NCBI RefSeq assembly: GCF_014649655.1
Contig: NZ_BMTL01000022.1
Span: 62,001 to 126,000, forward strand
DNA from: Streptomyces humidus
GTDB lineage: Bacteria > Actinomycetota > Actinomycetes > Streptomycetales > Streptomycetaceae
Reading direction: 5' to 3'
DNA length: 64,000 bases
Shown: positions 15,734 to 24,398 of the stretch, in pieces
Position numbering within the stretch: position 1 is the stretch's first letter
Layout: each line of letters opens with the position of its first letter
Notes under the pieces: model-generated
What the model was told of the DNA's origin: nothing
The model's database searches: none
What the model saw: the letters and a program-made list of their open reading frames with translations, nothing else
Program-made: the position numbers and the translations under genes

Positions 15734-17089
15734 GTGTCTGAGACCTACGACTACGACGTGGGCGTCATCGGCGGAGGCCCGGCCGGTTCGACCGTAGCGT
15801 CCTATCTGGCGACGGCGGGCCTGCGGGTCGCGGTGTTCGAGGGCCAGGTCTTCCCTCGGGAGCACGTGGGCGAGTCGCTCGTCCCGGCGGTGATGCCGGT
15901 ACTGAGGGAGATCGGCGCGCTGGACAAGATCGACGCCGCGGGCTTCCCGCGCAAGTACGGCGCCGCCTGGACGGCGGCGGACGACCGGGCCGCGGCGCCC
16001 GCCGGTTTCCAGGCGAACTCGCACGGCTGGGGTGTCGCCGAGATCGCGTACCAGGAACGCGAACAGCGCGGTGTCGACCGCGAGTACACCTTCCACGTGG
16101 ACCGCGGGAAGTTCGACCAGATCCTGCTCAAGCACGCGGAGGAGCTGGGCGCGAAGGTGTTCCAGGGCGTGCGCGTCAACGGCGTCGACTTCTCGGACGC
16201 GCGGCGTCCGCGGCTGCTGGCGAGGATCGGCGGGCAGCAGGTCGCCGTGCCCGTGCGCATGGTGGTGGACGCCAGCGGGCGCGGGACGCTGGTCGGCAGT
16301 CAGCTCAAGGTGAAGGTCCCCGACCCGGTGTTCGACCAGTACGCGGTGCACACCTGGTTCGAGGGCCTCGACCGGGCTTCGGTGGCCCGCAGGCCGGAGG
16401 ACGCCGACTACATCCATGTGCACTTCCTCCCGCAGGAGAACACCTGGGTGTGGCAGATCCCGATCACGGACACGATCACCTCGGTCGGAGTCGTCACGCA
16501 GAAGGCACGGTTCAAGGCGGCCAAGGACGACCTGGAGTCGTACTTCTGGGACTCGGTGGCGACCCGGCCGGAACTGCTCGGAGCGCTGAAGAACGCGACG
16601 CGACTGCGCCCGTTCAAGTCCGAGGGCGACTACAGCTACGGCATGCGGAAGATCGCCGACGACGGTCTGGTCCTGATCGGGGACGCGGCCCGTTTCGTCG
16701 ACCCGATCTTCTCCAGCGGTGTGAGCGTCGCCATGAACAGCGCCCGACTCGCCGCGAAGGACATCGTCGCCGCGGCGTCGGCGGGCGACTTCGGCGCCGG
16801 ACGTTTCGCCACCTATGTGAGCACCCTGCGTCGGGGGGTGAACATCTGGTACGACTTCATCTCGATGTACTACCGGCTGAACGTCCTGTTCACGGCCTTC
16901 ATCGACGACCCGCGCTACCGCATCGACATGATCCGGATGCTGCAGGGCGACGTCTACGACGGGGACGTGCCGCACGCGCTGATCGCCATGAAGGAGCTGG
17001 TCGAGGCCGTCGAGGCCGATCCCACTCATCTGTGGCACGGCAAGCTGGGCGACCTCAAGGCGTCTTCCTCGGCGCTGGCGCTGTTCTGA
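15734..17089 (+). CDS. FADH2-dependent halogenase (carrier-protein-substrate type)
   Basis: 451 residues. VIGGGPAGSTVA is the FAD loop; WVWQIP (Trp238, Trp240) is the WxWxIP motif that separates halogenases from monooxygenases; RKYGAAW supplies the conserved lysine (Lys74). FPREHVGESLVPAVMP and the C-terminal third resemble ChlB4, CndH and PltA, which halogenate carrier-bound phenols or pyrroles; it lacks the tryptophan-halogenase features. It needs reduced FAD from a separate reductase, which is not in view. The GTG start at 15734 follows GGGAG at 15723-15727. Chloride is the likely halide, but this is inferred. Confidence 0.88.
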   Translation: MSETYDYDVGVIGGGPAGSTVASYLATAGLRVAVFEGQVFPREHVGESLVPAVMPVLREIGALDKIDAAGFPRKYGAAWTAADDRAAAPAGFQANSHGWGVAEIAYQEREQRGVDREYTFHVDRGKFDQILLKHAEELGAKVFQGVRVNGVDFSDARRPRLLARIGGQQVAVPVRMVVDASGRGTLVGSQLKVKVPDPVFDQYAVHTWFEGLDRASVARRPEDADYIHVHFLPQENTWVWQIPITDTITSVGVVTQKARFKAAKDDLESYFWDSVATRPELLGALKNATRLRPFKSEGDYSYGMRKIADDGLVLIGDAARFVDPIFSSGVSVAMNSARLAAKDIVAAASAGDFGAGRFATYVSTLRRGVNIWYDFISMYYRLNVLFTAFIDDPRYRIDMIRMLQGDVYDGDVPHALIAMKELVEAVEADPTHLWHGKLGDLKASSSALALF

Positions 17090-17101
17090 CCGCGTGCCGG
17101 A

Positions 17102-17135
17102 GGGGCGGACGGGCCGCGGGAGGCCGGTCCGCCCC
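17102..17135. terminator. Terminator after the halogenase gene
   Basis: 14-bp arms with one mismatch (17102-17115 / 17122-17135) and a 6-nt loop, followed by TTC. It marks the probable right end of the halogenated-polyketide cluster. Confidence 0.7.
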
Positions 17136-17452
17136 TTCGGTTCCGCCCGTGCGGCCGCGTGGGCCGGCGGGCGTCCCGGCCGGCCCACCGCCGTCGGGCG
17201 CGGGCGACGCCCCTCGCGTCCGCCGGATGCCGGAGTGCCCCGTGTGAGCGGGCGGGCTGCGTGGCAGCGATGCTGCATGCCCCTCATGGTCACCCGTGCG
17301 ACGGGAAGCACCGGCCGCGTCGGACGACGCCCGCCCGGCGCACCCGCCGTCCCCCCGGCCGGGGCGCGCTCGCGCACGGTGTGCGGCGCGCTCGGCCCCG
17401 CGCTCGCGGTCCGTCGCACGGCCCGGCACGCGCCGGGCGGGACGGGGCGCCG
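17136..17452. other. Non-coding gap between the two biosynthetic operons
   Basis: About 317 nt with no convincing gene; reading frames here have arginine- and proline-rich products without GC-biased third positions. I find no TCGA heptamer pair, unlike the gaps inside the upstream cluster. It must contain the promoter of the UbiA/type III PKS operon, but no clear -35/-10 was recognised. Confidence 0.5.
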
Positions 17453-18298
17453 GTGCCCGTGACGACCCGTGCGGTCCCGGCCCTGCCCGGACCGCGTCCC
17501 CTGCCCGCGCTGCTCGCCGCCGCTCACGGCGGGCCGGCCCTCGCGGTCACCGTCGTCGCGGGGCTGCTCGCGCTCCGCGGCGGCTTGCCTCCGCTCGACG
17601 CCGTCCTCGTCACCGCCGCGGTGTTCACCGGCCAGCTCACCGTCGGCTGGGGCAACGACCTGCTGGACCTGCGTCGCGACCGCGCCGTCGGCCGCTCCGA
17701 CAAGCCGTTGGCCGTCGGCAGCCTCCCGGCCGGCCGGGCGGCGGGAGCCCTGGCCGTGGCCGCACTCGCCTGCCTCGTGCTGTCCGTGCTCGCCGGCTGG
17801 CGCACCGCGCTGCTCAACTGCACCCTGGCCACCGGCGCGGGCCACGCCTACAACCTCGGGCTCAAGGCGACCGCATGGTCCTGGGCGCCGTACGCCTGCG
17901 CCTTCGGGACGCTGCCCTCGGTCGTCACACTCGCCGGCCCCGGCCAGGGCTGGGCGCCGCCGTGGATGACCGGCGCCGGCGCCGCGCTCGGGGTGGGGGC
18001 TCATCTGCTCAACACGCTGCCCGACCTCGCCGACGACGAACGCACCGGCGTCCGCGGGCTCCCCCACCGGATCGGCGAGCGTCGCTCGCGCGTCCTGGCC
18101 GCCGCGCTGCTGCCCGCCGCCTCGCTGCTCACCGTGCTCGGCCCGGCGGGCAATCCCCCCGCCTGGGCGTGGGCGGCCCTCGCCCTGGTGATCGTCCTCG
18201 CCGTGCTCACGCTGTCGGCCCACGGTCGTACTCCCTTCCGGGCCGCGGTGACCATCGCCCTGGTCGACGTCGCGCTGCTCGTGGCGGCCGGCCGATGA
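17453..18298 (+). CDS. UbiA-family prenyltransferase-like membrane protein
   Basis: About 281 residues with 7-9 hydrophobic segments. First aspartate motif NDLLDLRRD followed by DKPLAVGSL, and second motif NTLPDLADD, are the two Mg-prenyl-diphosphate sites of UbiA enzymes. Its place before the type III PKS suggests it prenylates, or otherwise modifies in the membrane, the resorcinolic product. Start is uncertain: GTG 17453 (with GGGACGGGG upstream) or GTG 17459. It is separated from the PKS by 221 nt, so it may have a separate promoter. Confidence 0.78.
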   Translation: MPVTTRAVPALPGPRPLPALLAAAHGGPALAVTVVAGLLALRGGLPPLDAVLVTAAVFTGQLTVGWGNDLLDLRRDRAVGRSDKPLAVGSLPAGRAAGALAVAALACLVLSVLAGWRTALLNCTLATGAGHAYNLGLKATAWSWAPYACAFGTLPSVVTLAGPGQGWAPPWMTGAGAALGVGAHLLNTLPDLADDERTGVRGLPHRIGERRSRVLAAALLPAASLLTVLGPAGNPPAWAWAALALVIVLAVLTLSAHGRTPFRAAVTIALVDVALLVAAGR

Positions 18299-18471
18299 CG
18301 CCGTCGGCCCGCCGGGCCGGCCTGGCCCGGGCCGGCCCGCGCGTCCACGAACGCGGGATCCCCGGCCTCGGGGCCCCGGCCGCCCGTCCCCGTCCCCTGT
18401 CCCGGCGCCCTGCCGCTCCCCCGCTCCCCGGCTGCCCCGATGCCCGCTGGGCAGCCGTCCGCCCGATCGGC

Positions 18472-18508
<37 letters not shown>

Positions 18509-18519
18509 CAGGAGCCTGC

Positions 18520-19608
18520 ATGGCCATGCGCGTCCTCAGCGTCCGCGGCGTCCTGCCCGAGCACCGACACCGCCAGGAGGAGATCACCGAGTCCTTGAGC
18601 GCCACGCTGGCCGGGGGCGGGGCCGACCGCGCGGTCGTGGAGCGCCTGCACCGCAACGTGTGCGTCGAGACCCGGCACACCGTGCTCCCGCTGCCCGAGT
18701 ACGCCCGTCTCGGCGACTTCGGCCGGTCGAACGACGTCTTCATCCGGGCGGGCGTCGAACTCGGCGCCCGCGCGGTCGTCGACGCGCTCAAGGACGTCGG
18801 TCTCACCCCCGCCGACGTCGACTACATCGTGTCCTGCACGGTGACCGGCCTGGCCGTGCCCTCGCTGGAGGCCCGTGTGGCGGCGGAGATCGGGCTGCGG
18901 CCCGACGTGGTGCGCCTGCCCCTCGTCGGCCTCGGGTGCGTGGCGGGCGTGGCCGGTGTCGCCCGGCTGCACGACCTGCTGCGCGGCCGTCCGGACGGGG
19001 TCGCGGTCCTGATGTCGGTCGAGCTGTGCTCGCTCACCCTGCAGCGCGACGACGCCTCGGTCGCCAACCTCGTGGCCGGCGGGCTGTTCGGGGACGGCGC
19101 CGCCGCGGTGGTCGCCGTCGGCTCCGAGCACCCGCTCGCGCGGACCGACGACCCGGCCCGGCCCGAGGTGCTCGCCTCGCGCAGCCGTCTCTACCCCGAC
19201 TCGGAGCGCATGATGGGCTGGGACGTCGGGTCCGGCGGGCTGCGGATCGTGCTCGACGCCTCGGTCCCCGACCTGGTGCGCCGTCACATCGGCGACGACG
19301 TCCGCGGCTTCCTCGCCGACCACCGTCTCACCCGTGACGACGTCGGCTGGTACGTGGCGCACCCCGGCGGCCCCAAGGTCCTCGAAGCCCTGCAGGACGC
19401 CCTGGAGGTCGAGCGGGACGCCCTCGGCCTGACCTGGGACTCGCTGCGCCGGATCGGCAACCTCTCCTCCGCCTCGGTGCTGCACGTCATGGCGGACACG
19501 CTCGCCGACCGCCCGCCGCCGCCCGGCTCCCACGGCCTCATGCTCGCCATAGGGCCGGGGTTCTGTTCCGAACTGGTCCTGCTGCGCGCTCCGGGCGGTG
19601 GGCGGTGA
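18520..19608 (+). CDS. Type III polyketide synthase (SrsA/alkylresorcinol-synthase-like)
   Basis: 362 residues, normal length. Catalytic triad Cys140 (GLGCVAG), His281 (AHPGGPKVLE) and Asn314 (GNLSSASVL), all intact. It condenses a starter acyl-CoA with malonyl-CoA units. The following methyltransferase and FAD oxidoreductase reproduce the srsABC order of Streptomyces griseus, in which SrsA makes alkylresorcinols for phenolic lipids. A tetrahydroxynaphthalene synthase (RppA) is less likely because no P450 or cupin partner is near. The GTGA overlap with the next gene shows tight coupling. Confidence 0.9.
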   Translation: MAMRVLSVRGVLPEHRHRQEEITESLSATLAGGGADRAVVERLHRNVCVETRHTVLPLPEYARLGDFGRSNDVFIRAGVELGARAVVDALKDVGLTPADVDYIVSCTVTGLAVPSLEARVAAEIGLRPDVVRLPLVGLGCVAGVAGVARLHDLLRGRPDGVAVLMSVELCSLTLQRDDASVANLVAGGLFGDGAAAVVAVGSEHPLARTDDPARPEVLASRSRLYPDSERMMGWDVGSGGLRIVLDASVPDLVRRHIGDDVRGFLADHRLTRDDVGWYVAHPGGPKVLEALQDALEVERDALGLTWDSLRRIGNLSSASVLHVMADTLADRPPPPGSHGLMLAIGPGFCSELVLLRAPGGGR

Positions 19609-20123
19609 ACAGTGTGGCCGCGTTCACCGTCCTGGTCCTGGCCGTCGGTCTGGAGCGGGTCGCCGAACTGGCCGTGTCCCGCCGCAACGCCGCCTTCAGC
19701 ATGGCACGGGGCGGCACGGAGTGCGGGCGGGGGCACTACCCCTTCATGGTGGCCCTGCACACCGGACTGCTCGCCGGCGCGCTGGTGGAGGCGTGGACCC
19801 GCCGGCCCGACACGGCCGCCCTCCTCGCCTGGGCCATGTTCGCGCTCGTCGTGGCCGCGCAGGCGCTGCGCTGGTGGTGCATCGCCACGCTGGGACGGCA
19901 GTGGAACACCCGGGTGATCGTCGTGCCGGGCGCCGCGCGCGTGACGGGCGGCCCCTACCGGCTGCTTCCGCATCCCAACTACGTCGCCGTCGTCGTGGAG
20001 GGGCTCGCGCTCCCGCTGGTGCACTCGGCCTGGGTCACGGCCGTCGTCTTCACCACACTGAACGGCTTCCTGCTGGTCACCCGAGTCCGCACCGAGGACG
20101 CGGCCCTGACGCGGCTGGCCTGA
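19605..20123 (+). CDS. Isoprenylcysteine carboxyl methyltransferase-like membrane methyltransferase (SrsB-like)
   Basis: 172 residues, about four membrane segments. The C-terminal signature GPYRLLPHPNYVAVV followed by a helical hairpin is the ICMT/PEMT SAM-binding region, and LGRQWNTRVIV precedes it. In the srs operon the matching protein O-methylates the alkylresorcinol. GTG 19605 overlaps the PKS stop by four bases. Confidence 0.85.
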   Translation: MNSVAAFTVLVLAVGLERVAELAVSRRNAAFSMARGGTECGRGHYPFMVALHTGLLAGALVEAWTRRPDTAALLAWAMFALVVAAQALRWWCIATLGRQWNTRVIVVPGAARVTGGPYRLLPHPNYVAVVVEGLALPLVHSAWVTAVVFTTLNGFLLVTRVRTEDAALTRLA

Positions 20124-20134
20124 GGGAGGCGCAC

Positions 20135-21190
20135 ATGGATCTGCTCGTCGTCGGCGGAGGACCGGCGGGCCTGGCGACGGCCCTGCACGCGGCCCGCGCC
20201 GGGCTCGACGTCGCCGTGTGGGAGCAGCGGGCGGGCACCGTCGACAAAGCGTGCGGCGAGGGGCTGATGCCGGGCGCGGTGGCCGCGCTGGAGGCGCTCG
20301 GCGTGCGCCCGCCGGGGCGCGACCTGCGCGGCATCCGTTACGTCGCCGGACCGCGCCACGTCGACGCCTGCTTCCGGGCGGGCCCGGGCCGCGGGGTCCG
20401 GCGTACGACGCTGCACGCCGCGCTGCGCGAGGCGGTGCTGGCCGCGGGGGTACGGGTGGAGCGGCGCACCGCGCGCCGGGTCGAGCAGGACGAGAGCGGC
20501 GTGCGGGTCGACGGGACCCGTGCCGGTCACCTCGTCGCCGCCGACGGGCTGCACTCGCCGATCCGCCGGGCCCTGGGACTGGACCGGCCGCACCGGGGCC
20601 GCCCGCGTCACGGGCTGCGGCGCCACTTCCTGACGGTCCCCTGGAGCGACCACGTCGAGGTGCACTGGGCCCGCTGCGCGGAGGCCTATGTGACCCCGGT
20701 GGCCGACGACCTCGTGGGCGTCGCGCTGCTCACCGCCGCCCGCGGACCGTACGACGACCAGCTGGCCGCCTTCCCCGAGCTGCGGGAGCGGCTGGCCGGG
20801 GCGCGCCCCGCCGGGCCGGTGCGCGGGGCGGGGCCGCTCCGGCAGGACGCCGGCGCGCGCACCGCCGGTCGCGTGCTGCTCGTCGGCGACGCCGCGGGCT
20901 ACGTCGACGCGCTGACCGGCGAGGGCATCGCGCTGGCCCTCGCCCAGGCGTCGGCGGCCGTGCGGGCCGTCGTCGGCGGCGACCTGGCGGGCTACGAGCG
21001 GGACTGGCGCCAGCTCACCCGGCGCTGCCGCTGGCTGACCCACGCGCTGCTGGGCGCGACGCGGACGCCCCCGGCCCGCGCGGCGCTGGTGCCCCTGGCA
21101 CGGCGGCTGCCGTGGCTGTTCCGCGCGGGCGTCGACGCGCTGGCCCGCCCGGCCGGGCACCCTGCGCAGGCGGGCCCGCCGAGCGGGTAG
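20135..21190 (+). CDS. FAD-dependent oxidoreductase, geranylgeranyl-reductase-like (SrsC-like position)
   Basis: 351 residues. DLLVVGGGPAGLATALHAAR is the FAD loop, CGEGLMPGA the conserved cysteine motif of the geranylgeranyl reductase group, and GRVLLVGDAAGYVDALTGEGIALAL the second FAD motif. In srsABC the third gene is an FAD hydroxylase that oxidises methylated alkylresorcinols to quinones; the same role is likely, but reduction of prenyl double bonds is an alternative given the adjacent UbiA gene. ATG 20135 follows GGGAGG, 11 nt after the methyltransferase stop. Confidence 0.83.
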   Translation: MDLLVVGGGPAGLATALHAARAGLDVAVWEQRAGTVDKACGEGLMPGAVAALEALGVRPPGRDLRGIRYVAGPRHVDACFRAGPGRGVRRTTLHAALREAVLAAGVRVERRTARRVEQDESGVRVDGTRAGHLVAADGLHSPIRRALGLDRPHRGRPRHGLRRHFLTVPWSDHVEVHWARCAEAYVTPVADDLVGVALLTAARGPYDDQLAAFPELRERLAGARPAGPVRGAGPLRQDAGARTAGRVLLVGDAAGYVDALTGEGIALALAQASAAVRAVVGGDLAGYERDWRQLTRRCRWLTHALLGATRTPPARAALVPLARRLPWLFRAGVDALARPAGHPAQAGPPSG

Positions 21191-21260
21191 CGGACGATCG
21201 CCGTGACCGGTCGCGCCGGCCGGCCGCACGGGGACGTTCCACGAGACCGGAACGGCCGCC

Positions 21261-23156
21261 TCAGAGAGCGGCCGCCTCGGGCACGTCGGTCATCCCCGGC
21301 TGCTCGAACTGCGTGCGGTACAGCTCCGCGTACCGTCCGCCGTCCGCCAGGAGTTCCTCGTGCGTGCCGCGTTCCACGATCCGCCCGGACTCGACGACGA
21401 GGATGAGGTCGGCGGCGCGCACGGTGGACAGCCGGTGGGCGATGACGAGCGCGGTACGGTCCGCGAGGGCCTCGGCGAGGGCTTCCTGGACGGCGGCCTC
21501 GGAGGTGTTGTCGAGGTGCGCGGTGGCCTCGTCGAGGATGACGACGCGCTGGCCCGCCAGCAGCAGCCGGGCGATGGTCATCCGCTGGCGCTCGCCGCCG
21601 GAGAGCCGGTAGCCGCGCTCGCCGACCACGGTGTCGAGGCCGTCGGGCAGGGAGCGGACGAGGTCGTCGAGGCGGGAGCGGCGCAGGGCGTCCCACAGCG
21701 CGTCGTCGTCGGCCGCGGGCCGGGCGAGCAGGAGGTTGGCGCGGACGGTGTCGTGGAAGAGGTGGCCGTCCTGGGTCACCATCCCGAGCGTGGCCCGCAG
21801 GGAGGCCGCGCTCAGCTCCCGGACGTCCACGCCGCCGATGCGGACGGCGCCCTCGTCGACGTCGTAGAGCCGGGGCAGAAGTTGGGCGATGGTCGACTTG
21901 CCGGCGCCGGAGGAGCCGACGAGGGCGACGGTCTGCCCGGGATCCGCGCGGAAGGAGACGCCGTGCAGGACCTCGTCGCCGCCGCGGGCGTCGAGCGCCG
22001 CGACCTCCTCCAGGGAGGCGAGCGAGACCTTGTCGGCGGACGGGTAGCCGAAGCGGACGTCGTCGAACTCGACGGAGACCGGGCCCTCGGGCACCTCGCG
22101 GGCGTCCGGCCGCTCCTCGATGAGCGGCTTCAGATCGAGCACCTCGAAGACCCGCTCGAAGCTGACCAGGGCGCTCATCACCTCCACCCGGGCCCCGGCG
22201 AGGGCGGTGAGCGGGGCGTACAGGCGGGTCAGAAGCAGCGCGAGGGAGACGACGGCGCCCGGTTCGAGGGCGCCGCTCAGGGCGAGCCGGCCGCCCAGTC
22301 CGTAGACGAGGGCGAGGGCCAGGGCGGAGACCAGGGTCAGAGCCGTGATGAAGACCGACTGCGCGGTGGCCGTGCGGACGCCGATGTCGCGGACGCGGGC
22401 CGCCCGGGCCGCGAACTCGGCCGACTCCTCCTCGGGGCGGCCGAACAGCTTGACCAGGGTGGCGCCGGGCGCGGAGAACCGCTCGGTCATGCGGGTGCCC
22501 ATCGCCGCGTTGAGCGCGGCCGCCTCCCGCTGCATGCCGGCCATCCGGCTGCCCATGCGCCGCGCCGGGATCACGAACACCGGCAGCAGGACGAGCGCGA
22601 GCAGCGTGACCTGCCAGGACAGGGTGAGCATGACGGCGAGGGTGAGGACCAGGGTGACCAGGTTGGAGACCACTCCGGAGAGCGTGTTGCTGAAGGCGCG
22701 CTGGGCACCGATCACGTCGTTGTTGAGTCGGGAGACCAGCGCTCCCGTACGGGTACGTGTGAAGAACGCGACCGGCATCCGCTGCACATGATCGAACACG
22801 GCCGTGCGCAGATCGAGGATGAGCCCCTCCCCGAGCGTCGACGAGAGCCTCCTGCCCAGGATGCCGAGCGCCGCCTCCAGCAGCGCGATGCCCGCGATGA
22901 GCAGCGCCAGCCGGACGACGGTGTCCGCGTCGCCGTGCGACACGATCGCGTCGACGACCCGTCCCGCGAGGACGGGGGTGGCGACGGCGAGCAGCGCGGT
23001 CAGCATCCCCAGCACGACGAACAGCGCGATACGGCGGCGGTGCGGGCGCGCGAAGGCGCCGATGCGGCGAAGTGTCGCCCGGTCGAAGGGGCGGCGTTCC
23101 TGCTGGGCGTGCATGACGCTGTACAACTGCGTCATGGCCGTGGCGTCCATGCTCAT
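21261..23156 (-). CDS. ABC exporter half-transporter (permease-ATPase fusion)
   Basis: 631 residues. Six-helix membrane domain (about 30-320) followed by a nucleotide-binding domain with Walker A GSSGAGKST, signature LSGGERQR, Walker B VVILDEAT and the H-loop IAHRLST. It acts as a dimer exporting lipophilic compounds. A short insertion of about 15 residues sits before the Walker A strand (SLASLEEVAALDARGGDE). ATG 23156 is chosen because it sits just 7 nt after the -10 of a SoxR-type promoter, giving a leaderless message. A SoxR-controlled ABC exporter is known in S. coelicolor (SCO7008/ecaD, from memory); this may be its counterpart. Confidence 0.92.
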   Translation of the reverse strand: MSMDATAMTQLYSVMHAQQERRPFDRATLRRIGAFARPHRRRIALFVVLGMLTALLAVATPVLAGRVVDAIVSHGDADTVVRLALLIAGIALLEAALGILGRRLSSTLGEGLILDLRTAVFDHVQRMPVAFFTRTRTGALVSRLNNDVIGAQRAFSNTLSGVVSNLVTLVLTLAVMLTLSWQVTLLALVLLPVFVIPARRMGSRMAGMQREAAALNAAMGTRMTERFSAPGATLVKLFGRPEEESAEFAARAARVRDIGVRTATAQSVFITALTLVSALALALVYGLGGRLALSGALEPGAVVSLALLLTRLYAPLTALAGARVEVMSALVSFERVFEVLDLKPLIEERPDAREVPEGPVSVEFDDVRFGYPSADKVSLASLEEVAALDARGGDEVLHGVSFRADPGQTVALVGSSGAGKSTIAQLLPRLYDVDEGAVRIGGVDVRELSAASLRATLGMVTQDGHLFHDTVRANLLLARPAADDDALWDALRRSRLDDLVRSLPDGLDTVVGERGYRLSGGERQRMTIARLLLAGQRVVILDEATAHLDNTSEAAVQEALAEALADRTALVIAHRLSTVRAADLILVVESGRIVERGTHEELLADGGRYAELYRTQFEQPGMTDVPEAAAL

Positions 23157-23163
23157 GGAAGCG

Positions 23164-23194
23164 ACCGTAGAACCTCGACCTTCCTTGAGGTCAA
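23164..23194 (-). promoter_or_regulatory. SoxR-type promoter with 19-bp spacer
   Basis: Minus strand: -35 TTGACC (23194-23189), 19-bp spacer, -10 TACGGT (23169-23164). Within it lies CCTCAAG-4 nt-GTCGAGG (23190-23173), whose left half matches the SoxR-box consensus fully and whose right half matches at 5 of 7. The over-long 19-bp spacer is the hallmark of MerR-family-activated promoters. Confidence 0.65.
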
Positions 23195-23258
23195 TGTTTT
23201 CCCCACGCCTCTTCCCACACCGCTCCCCACGAGGGCCCCGAAAACGACGAATCCGGAC

Positions 23259-24398
23259 ATGACGACCTCGTCCCGGGAGAACTCGCGCACGATGGTCCCG
23301 CAACCGAAGGCTCCGCAACCGAAGGTCACGCAACCGAAGGTCTCGAACACGAAGGACCCGATGACAGTACGTAATGTTCCGTCCCCGCTTCCGCAACCCG
23401 TGGTTGGCGCGGCGGCGAGAACCTCTCCGAGTGTGACGACGGTTCCGCTCCCCCCGCTCAGGCCGGCCAGGCGACTTCCGGTGCGCCAGGTCCTGTGCCT
23501 GCTGCCCCTGTTGCTCGTCACCGTGGTGGCGGTGCGGCACCGCTCCGTACTCGTCGAGGGGGTCGCGCAGTTGCGGCGGGCCGAGTGGCCCTGGCTGCTG
23601 GCCGCCGTCGGCGCGACCTGTCTCACCTGGGTGGCGGCAGCCGTGACCCGGCAGGGCGCGGTCGTGGAGCGGCTGCCGGGGCGGCGGCTGCTGGCGGCGC
23701 AGTTCGCGGCGGGCGCGGCCAACCACCTGCTGCCCACGGGGCTGGGCGCCAGCGCGGTCAACCTGCGGTTCATGACGGTGTGCGGGGTGCCGCTGGCCCG
23801 CTCCTCGGCGGCGCTCGCGCTGTATCTGCTCGCGGAGGGCGTGGCCAGGGTGGGCCTGCTGGCGGTGCTGCTGCTGGTCTTCCCCGACGCGCTGCGGCTC
23901 GGCTCGCTGCTGCCCGGCGGAACGCTGGGCCCGCTGCTGGCCGCGCTCGGTGCGGTCGCGCTGGCGGCGGCGGGCGCTCTGCTCCTGGTACGGCGGCTGC
24001 GGACGGCGGTCGTCTCCTTCCTGCGCACCGCGCTGGGCGAGGCCCGCTCGGTGCACTGCCGTCCGGCCCGGGTGCTCGCGCTGTGGGGCGGCTCCCTGGC
24101 GTTCCCGGTACTGCAGGCGGCCGGTCTGGCGGCGGTGGGGCGGGCCCTGGGGCTGCCGGTGCCGGCGGCGCACATGGCGGTCGCGTATCTCGCGGCCACG
24201 GCGGCGGTCGCGCTGGTGCCGACGCCCGGCGGGATCGGTTCGGTGGAGGCCGCGCTGGTGGTGGCGCTGGTGGCGGCCGGCGGCCCGGTGGCCGTCGCCA
24301 CGGCCGTCGTGCTCGGCTACCGCATCATCACCGTGTGGCTGCCGCTGGTGCCGGGCGCGTTGACGCTGGGAGCGCTGGTGCGGATGAAGGTCATCTGA
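23259..24398 (+). CDS. LPG synthase transmembrane-domain (UPF0104) family protein
   Basis: Up to 379 residues; the conserved part begins near RLPVRQVLCLLPLLL and contains about eight hydrophobic segments, GAANHLLPTGLGASAVNLR and PTPGGIGSVEAALV, the signatures of the flippase-like domain of lysylphosphatidylglycerol synthases. No aminoacyl-transferase domain is attached, so only a membrane or lipid-transport role can be proposed. Start is uncertain: ATG 23259 has no ribosome site, ATG 23292 has GGGAGA 11 nt upstream, and ATG 23361 has AAGGA formed by the last tandem repeat. Divergent from the ABC exporter. Confidence 0.75.
   Translation: MTTSSRENSRTMVPQPKAPQPKVTQPKVSNTKDPMTVRNVPSPLPQPVVGAAARTSPSVTTVPLPPLRPARRLPVRQVLCLLPLLLVTVVAVRHRSVLVEGVAQLRRAEWPWLLAAVGATCLTWVAAAVTRQGAVVERLPGRRLLAAQFAAGAANHLLPTGLGASAVNLRFMTVCGVPLARSSAALALYLLAEGVARVGLLAVLLLVFPDALRLGSLLPGGTLGPLLAALGAVALAAAGALLLVRRLRTAVVSFLRTALGEARSVHCRPARVLALWGGSLAFPVLQAAGLAAVGRALGLPVPAAHMAVAYLAATAAVALVPTPGGIGSVEAALVVALVAAGGPVAVATAVVLGYRIITVWLPLVPGALTLGALVRMKVI
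23296..23355 (+). repeat. Four degenerate 15-bp tandem repeats at a start site
   Basis: Units end in CAACCGAAGG (three) or AACACGAAGG (last) at 23296, 23311, 23326 and 23341. Each carries a GAAGG ribosome-site-like core; the last is placed to serve ATG 23361. If translated, the repeat gives a PQPK/TQPK-type stretch in frame with the membrane protein. Confidence 0.85.

Noticed and set aside
18520..19608. RppA-type tetrahydroxynaphthalene synthase
   Set aside because: Neighbouring methyltransferase and FAD genes match the srs order; no P450 partner is near.
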